Under the pieces are notes generated by a model that made no database searches, was not told where the DNA came from, and worked only from the letters and a program-made list of their open reading frames with translations. Both the position numbers and the translations under genes were made by a program. From Planococcus salinus (GTDB lineage Bacteria > Bacillota > Bacilli > Bacillales_A > Planococcaceae), in contig NZ_RIAX01000003.1 in assembly GCF_003719725.1 (NCBI RefSeq), forward strand, positions 331,621-395,620: a stretch of DNA of 64,000 bases, written 5' to 3'. This document shows positions 59,071 to 64,000 of this stretch, in pieces; position 1 is the stretch's first letter; each line of letters opens with the position of its first letter.

Positions 59071-59871
59071 TCAGTCTGCTTTTGCAGGGGTGAATTCTTT
59101 ATATAAAATTTCGCGCCGGTCATCAAATACCGGGATCCGTTTTCGAACTTCTTCCACTTCGTTCAAATCGATTTCCGCATAACCGATGCCTTCCTCCTGT
59201 TGCAGGTCCAAACGCACTTCTCCCCATGGCGCAATAATCATGGAACTGCCGCCAAAGTCGTTTTTAGGGTCGCTGCCAATGCGGTTGACCGCTACGATAA
59301 AGCACTGGTTTTCAATGGCCCGTGCCTGCAATAAGACACGCCAGTGGTCGATGCGTGGCGCCGGCCATTCAGCAGGCACAAAAATTACTTTGGCACCGTT
59401 CAAAGCCTGCGTGCGAATCCATTCCGGAAAACGGATATCGTAGCAGATAACGCCTCCGCATACAGCGTCACCCAATTTGAACGTTCCGAGTGACTGCCCT
59501 TCTTCCAAATGGATATGCTCGTCCATCAATCCGAAACGATGAGCTTTATCGTATTCGCCTGCAAGTTCACCGATTTGATCGACGATATACATGGTGTTGT
59601 AGAATCCGCCGTTTTTCTTCGTCGACACAGAACCCCCGACGATATTTACCGAATGCGCTTTGGCAAAGTCACGCAAAAACTTTTCAGTCCGTCCGTCATG
59701 GTCTGCCAGCTGTTCCAAGTCCGTCAGCGCATAGCCGGTATTCCACATTTCAGGCAGCACAATCGTTTCCGCTCCGTTTTCCACCGCTTCCCGCAAATAG
59801 TCCTCAACACGTTGAAAGTTCGTTTCAGGATCGCCAAAGGCAATATTCATCTGTACGCATGCTATCTTCAT
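59071..59871 (-). CDS. carbon-nitrogen hydrolase, nitrilase superfamily (MtnU/omega-amidase-like)
   Basis: This is a 266-residue nitrilase-fold amidase. The catalytic triad is Glu in IVLPEMWNTGY, Lys in AGEYDKAHRFGLMDEH and Cys in CGGVICYDIRFPEW. This matches the omega-amidase branch and B. subtilis MtnU (YkrU). It would hydrolyse alpha-ketoglutaramate or similar, formed by glutamine-dependent transaminases. The divergent neighbour is an MtnE-like aminotransferase, as in B. subtilis, which supports that role. GGAGGAG precedes the ATG. Confidence 0.9.
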   Translation of the reverse strand: MKIACVQMNIAFGDPETNFQRVEDYLREAVENGAETIVLPEMWNTGYALTDLEQLADHDGRTEKFLRDFAKAHSVNIVGGSVSTKKNGGFYNTMYIVDQIGELAGEYDKAHRFGLMDEHIHLEEGQSLGTFKLGDAVCGGVICYDIRFPEWIRTQALNGAKVIFVPAEWPAPRIDHWRVLLQARAIENQCFIVAVNRIGSDPKNDFGGSSMIIAPWGEVRLDLQQEEGIGYAEIDLNEVEEVRKRIPVFDDRREILYKEFTPAKAD

Positions 59872-59957
59872 TTTACTCTCCTCCAGTAGACAAGTTACCT
59901 TAAACTCTATAAGATTTGGAGTAGATGCGCAATTATTTAGAAAATGAGGGACTTAGT

Positions 59958-61121
59958 ATGGAATTTTCAAACCGTTTGCAACAATTACCGACACAATTTT
60001 TTGCGTCGCTCGTCGCCAAAACGAGCAAGGCCATTTCAGAAGGCCGTGATGTCATCAACTTGGGACAGGGGAATCCAGACCAGCCGACACCTCCCCATAT
60101 CGTAAAAGCCCTGCAGGATGCCGTCGCCGACCCGAAAACCCACAAATATTCACCATTCAGAGGCATGAAACGATTGCGGCATGCCGCTGTTGAATTCTAC
60201 CAACGGGAGTACGGCGTCGAAATCGATCCCGATTTGGAAGTCGCCATTATGGGCGGTACAAAAATCGGCCTTGTCGAACTGCCGCTTGCCTTATTGAATG
60301 AAGGCGATTCGCTGCTCCTTCCTGACCCGGGCTATCCCGATTATCTGTCGGGCGCGCCACTCGCAGGTATTGATTACGATACCTTTCAGCTGAAAGCTGA
60401 AAATGATTTTTTACCTGATTACAGAGAAGTGCCGGAAGCTGTCCGACAGCGTTCCAAATTGATGTATTTAAACTATCCGAATAACCCGACAGGCGCTGTG
60501 GCCACGAAAGAATTCTTTGATGACACCGTCAAATTCGCCAAAGAAAATAATATCGCGGTTGTCCATGATTTCGCATATGGCGGCATCGGTTATGAGGGTC
60601 AGAAGCCGGTCAGCTTCCTCCAGTCCGAGGGAGCCAAAGAAGTCGGTGTCGAAATGTATACGCTGTCGAAAACCTATAACATGGCAGGATGGCGCATCGG
60701 CTTTGCAGTCGGCCATTCCAAAATGATCGAAGCGTTGAACCTGATCCAGGATCATTTATTCGCCGGCTTGTTCCCAGGCGTCCAGCTGGCAGCAGCAGAA
60801 GCATTGACGGCTGATCAGCAATGTGTCGAGGGACTGGTGGCTTTGTATGAAGGCCGACGCAACGTGTTGGTTCAGGAATGTGCACGCATCGGCTGGGAAG
60901 TCGAAGCACCCAAAGGATCGTTTTTCGCCTGGCTGCCGGTTCCAAAAGGCTTTACGAGTGTGGAATTTGCGGATTATCTTTTGGATCACGCAGACATTTC
61001 AGTCGCTGCAGGAAGCGGTTTTGGAGAAGGCGGAGAAGGATTTGTCCGCGTCGGTTTGCTGGTGGATGAAAGCCGAATCGTTGAAGCGGTCCAGCGGATT
61101 GAAAAACTGAACTTGTTTTAA
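59958..61121 (+). CDS. PLP-dependent aminotransferase (MtnE/YkrV-like)
   Basis: This is a 387-residue class I aminotransferase. FSNRLQQLPTQFFASLVAKTSKAISEGRDVINLGQGNPDQPTPPHIV is the family start. NYPNNPTGAVATKEFF, HDFAYGGIGYEGQKP, the PLP lysine in YTLSKTYNMAGWRIGFAVG, and the late FVRVGLLVDESRI follow. B. subtilis MtnE transfers the amino group from glutamine to ketomethiobutyrate in methionine salvage. The nitrilase pair supports this, but the rest of the salvage genes are not in the window. The ATG at 59958 follows GAGGGA. Confidence 0.88.
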   Translation: MEFSNRLQQLPTQFFASLVAKTSKAISEGRDVINLGQGNPDQPTPPHIVKALQDAVADPKTHKYSPFRGMKRLRHAAVEFYQREYGVEIDPDLEVAIMGGTKIGLVELPLALLNEGDSLLLPDPGYPDYLSGAPLAGIDYDTFQLKAENDFLPDYREVPEAVRQRSKLMYLNYPNNPTGAVATKEFFDDTVKFAKENNIAVVHDFAYGGIGYEGQKPVSFLQSEGAKEVGVEMYTLSKTYNMAGWRIGFAVGHSKMIEALNLIQDHLFAGLFPGVQLAAAEALTADQQCVEGLVALYEGRRNVLVQECARIGWEVEAPKGSFFAWLPVPKGFTSVEFADYLLDHADISVAAGSGFGEGGEGFVRVGLLVDESRIVEAVQRIEKLNLF

Positions 61122-61127
61122 GCGTTA

Positions 61128-61163
61128 AAAAGCCTGTCCTCCAATTTGAAGGGACAGGCTTTT
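61128..61163. terminator. terminator between the aminotransferase and signal peptidase genes
   Basis: AAAAGCCTGTCC (61128-61139) pairs with GGACAGGCTTTT (61152-61163). It serves the rightward gene directly and the leftward signal peptidase after about 55 bases. Confidence 0.85.
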
Positions 61164-61220
61164 CTTGCTTCCTAATAATATTTAAGTTTTCGGACACAGC
61201 TGCTTTGGTTTTCTTTACCA

Positions 61221-61754
61221 TTATTCCACAGCACCCAAGTACTCGAAAGGAGCAAACCGGAACTTCACTTCCCCGAGCACCGCCTCTTTCGGGACAAAGC
61301 CGAACATTCTGGAGTCGACACTTTGAAGGCGGTTGTCACCCAACACAAAATAACATTCAGCCGGCACAGTGATTTCAGCGAAATCTTCTGTTAAATAAGA
61401 ATGCCCTTTCTGCCTGGCGACTTTCCGATTATGTGTAAGATAGGGTTCTTCAACGAGTTCTCCATTAATATATAAGCGGTCGGCTTTCATTTCCAAGCGG
61501 TCGCCCGGCAGGCCAATGACCCGCTTGATCAGTTTATGGTCATCCGGAGCGTCAAAGACAATCAGGTCGAAATTTTCAATACGGCTTATTTTGTTGAGGA
61601 TAACTTTATCGTCGTTTTCGAATGTCGGCATCATCGATTCGCCATGGACAGACAATGGCTGGATCAGAAACTGGCGGCCTGCCAATACGATGAGCGCTGT
61701 CAGAAAAAGAACCTTCATCCAGGACACCAGGTCTTTTGTCGAATCTTCGTACAT
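61221..61754 (-). CDS. sipS: Signal peptidase I
   Basis: This is a 177-residue Bacillus-type signal peptidase. One N-terminal membrane helix (about 13-32) is followed by QPLSVHGESMMPTFENDDKV with the catalytic Ser40. The lysine general base is Lys77 in HKLIKRVIGLPGDRLEM. YFVLGDNRLQSVDSRMFGFVPKEAVLG is box E. It removes signal peptides of secreted proteins outside the membrane. It is monocistronic, with GAAGGAA before the ATG. Confidence 0.94.
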   Translation of the reverse strand: MYEDSTKDLVSWMKVLFLTALIVLAGRQFLIQPLSVHGESMMPTFENDDKVILNKISRIENFDLIVFDAPDDHKLIKRVIGLPGDRLEMKADRLYINGELVEEPYLTHNRKVARQKGHSYLTEDFAEITVPAECYFVLGDNRLQSVDSRMFGFVPKEAVLGEVKFRFAPFEYLGAVE

Positions 61755-61889
61755 CCCTATTCCTTCTTTCCCTTGTTTATACTCTTCTCCATATTACTAT
61801 AGCCCGGATTTCTTCGCATACAGAGTTTTGCTATTCAAGGGGCCACTTGCTACAATTATGGAAATAGTAAGAAAAAGGAGTGGTAAGGC

Positions 61890-62792
61890 ATGAAAACTTT
61901 GTCCAAACAAGACGTCATTTACAGTTTTTCTCGAAAAAACGAGCCGGTTATGACTGTAAAACCCGGTGAAACTGTCACCATCGAAACGTACGACTGCTTT
62001 AAAGACCAGATTCAATCGGAAGAGCAGGAAGTGGGAGCGATTGACTGGAACGAGATTAATCCGGCAACCGGACCGATTGCAGTAGAAGGCGCAGTGAGCG
62101 GTGATCTTTTAAAGGTGACCATCGACAATCTGGAAATCGGCAGCCAGGGTGTCATGGTGACCGGCCCGGAACTTGGCGTGATGGGGCATCGGATGGAAGA
62201 GATGGAAGCCAAAATCATCCCCATCAAAAACGGCAAAGCCATATTCAATGAACAGCTTCACTTGCCTTTGAATCCGATGATTGGTGTGATCGGTGTAGCG
62301 CCGGAAGGAGAACCGGTATCGTGTGGGACTCCGGGTGCACATGGCGGCAATATGGACACCAAGCAAGTCACCGCCGGAGCCACGCTGTATTTTCCTGTAT
62401 TTACTGAAGGCGCTTTGTTTGCTTTAGGCGATTTTCATGCGGCGATGGGTGATGGGGAGATCAGTGTATCGGGTATCGAAGTGCCAGGCCGTGCCACCGT
62501 TACATTGGATTTGGTCAAAGGCTTCCATTCCAAATATCCGGTCCTGCAGAACGAATCCGGCGTCTCACTTCTTGTGTCTGCCATGACATTGGATGAGGCA
62601 GTGAAAATCGCGGCAGAAGAAATGATTGACCTCCTTCTTCCCTATACAGACATGAGTGTCAGTGAAATGACCATGCTCATGAGCGCGGCGGGAGAAGCTC
62701 AAATCAGCCAAGTGGTCGACCCATTGGTGACCGTGCGCTTTTTCGTGCCAGCCCATGTGCTGGAATCACTTGATATCCAGCTCTTTTCTTAA
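61890..62792 (+). CDS. Acetamidase/formamidase family protein (paralogue 2)
   Basis: This is a 300-residue protein of the formamidase/acetamidase family. KPGETVTIETYDCFKDQIQSEEQEVGAIDWNEINPATGPIAVEGAVSGDLLKVTI is the family start. GVAPEGEPVSCGTPGAHGGNMDTKQVTAGATLYFPVFTEGALFALGDFHAAMGDGEISVSGIEV is the core with the metal-site histidines. It lacks about 50 residues compared with the other copy at 49033-50097. AAAGGAG precedes the ATG. Ammonia release from short amides is the known family activity; the true substrate is unknown. Confidence 0.88.
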   Translation: MKTLSKQDVIYSFSRKNEPVMTVKPGETVTIETYDCFKDQIQSEEQEVGAIDWNEINPATGPIAVEGAVSGDLLKVTIDNLEIGSQGVMVTGPELGVMGHRMEEMEAKIIPIKNGKAIFNEQLHLPLNPMIGVIGVAPEGEPVSCGTPGAHGGNMDTKQVTAGATLYFPVFTEGALFALGDFHAAMGDGEISVSGIEVPGRATVTLDLVKGFHSKYPVLQNESGVSLLVSAMTLDEAVKIAAEEMIDLLLPYTDMSVSEMTMLMSAAGEAQISQVVDPLVTVRFFVPAHVLESLDIQLFS

Positions 62793-62917
62793 CAAGTTGC
62801 AGTAATTTCCTTGCTGACTTTTTGTCATTTGTAATGCCTTCTTAACGTCAGAATCATCCGACTTTTGAGTGAAACGCTATTGTATGGTACACTCAAGAAA
62901 AAATGTAGGTGATTTAA

Positions 62918-63940
62918 TTGGTAGGAAGAAATGATCCATGCCCTTGCGGCAGTGGCAAGAAATATAAAAAATGTCATGGCAGAGAAACTGCAGTTTCCAT
63001 CAATGACTTAGTGAATGATGAATTATTCAAAGTGCGGCAGCAGTTCTTTTCGGAAAATCCGAACCAGGAACAGCTGGCGGATTTCCGCGAACTGCAGCAG
63101 GAGTGGCAGCCCCGCTTAATGGAAACAATGGCTGAAACAGACGCTCAGGCTTTTGTCATCGAGAACTTTCTCTTTATGAAAAAGCCTCATTTATGGGAAG
63201 ACTTTTTGACAAAGCAAATTGAGCTGGCTCATCGTCCGACAACACAAGAAGTACTGGAAAATTGGAAGGACGTCAAAATTTTCCTTGGCCAGTATGTTGA
63301 AGGAGATGCACAAAGCGCTCAGTTAAAGGATGCCTTTACCGGTGAAACATTTAAAATGACCGATCAGCCACCGACGGATATGCAAAATAACCAAGGATTG
63401 CTCGCCATCCTGCTTCCCGATTCCCGAATCGGAAAAGACGGTGTGTTATTCCTGAATGGTTATTTGACGGTTGTCGGTGATTTTGAACCTTTCTTTAAAC
63501 AGCTAAAAGCTGACATGAAAGAAAACGGTGCAGCAGATGGAGAGAGTTACCTGCAGGACAATTACTTGTTCGTCGTTGAACAAGTCGTTAAATACTCCAC
63601 TGGAACAATTGATGAAAGCATTGAACTTTCCCCTGAGCATGCCCGTGTAATGGATGAGCTGAATAAACATATTCAGCAAGCTGATTTTGACGAAGAAACC
63701 GTCGATAATACGACCAGCATATTGAACAGTTACTTGGTCAGCCAGCAGCCAACAGTCCAAAAACCGGAAGCACTTGTAGCCGGTTACTGGAGATTCCTGC
63801 AGGATCACGAGCTGATCAAAGGTCCTATGCTGTCAGCCAAAGACTTAAGCGAAAAATTCGGCGTTTCTTCCAGCACGATTCTGAAGCGTTCGAAAGAATT
63901 TGGCGCTTATTTTGAAGAATTGCTGGCCAAAAATAAGTAA
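62918..63940 (+). CDS. SEC-C metal-binding domain protein
   Basis: This is a 340-residue soluble protein. The N-terminus, [20 protein letters not shown], is a SEC-C zinc motif, as at the SecA C-terminus, here placed first. The rest is helical and acidic without a known domain until the end, where [24 protein letters not shown] looks like a helix-turn-helix. It resembles proteins annotated only by SEC-C in Bacillales. The TTG start at 62918 follows AGGTGA. Function is unknown; nucleic-acid or ribosome contact would fit both motifs. Confidence 0.82.
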   Translation: MVGRNDPCPCGSGKKYKKCHGRETAVSINDLVNDELFKVRQQFFSENPNQEQLADFRELQQEWQPRLMETMAETDAQAFVIENFLFMKKPHLWEDFLTKQIELAHRPTTQEVLENWKDVKIFLGQYVEGDAQSAQLKDAFTGETFKMTDQPPTDMQNNQGLLAILLPDSRIGKDGVLFLNGYLTVVGDFEPFFKQLKADMKENGAADGESYLQDNYLFVVEQVVKYSTGTIDESIELSPEHARVMDELNKHIQQADFDEETVDNTTSILNSYLVSQQPTVQKPEALVAGYWRFLQDHELIKGPMLSAKDLSEKFGVSSSTILKRSKEFGAYFEELLAKNK

Positions 63941-63966
63941 TATCAAAAAGAGCAGCCGCGGGGTGG

Positions 63967-64000
63967 TGCACCCCAAAAGTTAGAGTTCAAAACTAACTTT
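63967..64000. mobile_element. possible end of an IS3-family insertion sequence
   Basis: The right edge has TGGTGCACCCCAAAAGTTAG followed by AGTTCAAAACTAACTTT. TG-x-x-TGCACCCCAAAAGTTAGA is the look of the left terminal repeat of IS150-group IS3 elements. AAAGTTAG and CTAACTTT form an inverted repeat. Only 34 bases are inside, so no transposase can be seen. Confidence 0.4.

Noticed and set aside
59872..59957. SAM riboswitch between the MtnU- and MtnE-like genes
   Set aside because: The gap is only 86 bases, and the conserved S-box blocks are not present.
1..64000. CRISPR arrays, tRNA or rRNA genes, prophage or restriction modules
   Set aside because: No regularly spaced repeats, cloverleaf signatures, rRNA blocks, phage structural genes or nuclease-methylase pairs were seen on either strand.

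Overview
The window looks like chromosomal DNA of a moderately low-GC Bacillota, order Bacillales. Planococcaceae is the most likely family, by inference from gene content. Supporting signs are strong AGGAGG-type ribosome binding sites, GTG/TTG starts, B. subtilis-like genes (YtvA, YfhO/GtrA, YxlEFG, YceG, YndM, YqjF, SipS-type signal peptidase) and many Sigma-B-type promoters. I see no rRNA, tRNA, CRISPR array or prophage. A possible insertion-sequence end lies at the extreme right edge.

Layout. (1) 1-9.3 kb: hydroxy-dicarboxylate catabolism and uptake. It holds the N-terminus of a CitE/HpcH-type lyase, a tartrate/D-malate-type dehydrogenase, a GntR/FCD regulator, a tartronate-semialdehyde-reductase-like enzyme, a two-subunit class I fumarase/tartrate dehydratase, an AEC permease, a CMD-family protein and a divergent TRAP transporter (dctP / dctQM). 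A palindromic 12-mer is shared between the lyase and TRAP promoter regions and may be the GntR operator. A consensus cre box overlaps the start of dctQ. (2) 9.3-14.9 kb: three M20-type amidohydrolases around an AbgT transporter, suggesting uptake and hydrolysis of acylated amino acids. (3) 14.9-23.9 kb: a nine-gene tellurite/stress (Ter) cluster. It has three TerD proteins, TelA, YceG and a biosynthetic set (TIM-barrel C-C lyase, PRTase-TRSP, StiP/PRTase-PELOTA, HAD phosphatase) with ATGA overlaps. (4) 24.2-28.1 kb: GT2-GtrA-YfhO, a predicted lipoteichoic-acid glycosylation set. (5) 28.1-36.3 kb: a general-stress island. It holds a Cu/Zn-SOD lipoprotein, an SDR, Mn catalase, a two-repeat hydrophilic protein, a LOV-STAS photoreceptor (YtvA type), a DJ-1 family protein, a GsiB-like miniprotein and HtrA, with Sigma-B-like promoters in front of several.

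(6) 36.4-40.4 kb: an OmpR-type two-component system, a GTPase-DUF697 protein and a flavodoxin-like reductase. (7) 40.5-43.4 kb: an FMN riboswitch followed by ribE-ribBA-ribH. ribD is missing from its usual place, which is occupied by an 88-codon ORF whose ribosome binding site lies in a hairpin. (8) 43.4-54 kb: CHY zinc finger, GNAT, metallophosphoesterase, YxlEFG-like ABC system without sigY, MgtC, MsrA, formamidase-like protein, DacB, Pcm, CtaG and DUF2243. (9) 54-64 kb: two small unknown genes behind a possible small RNA or attenuator, a PatB-type lyase, TopB, OsmC, an MtnU/MtnE-like pair, signal peptidase I, a second formamidase-like protein and a SEC-C protein.

How the genes work together: most of the middle of the window (terD cluster, SOD, catalase, DJ-1, GsiB, YtvA, HtrA, MsrA, OsmC) points to envelope and oxidative stress defence. 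The left end is a substrate-inducible, catabolite-repressed carbon-source locus. All assignments come from reading motifs by eye; no database search was possible.
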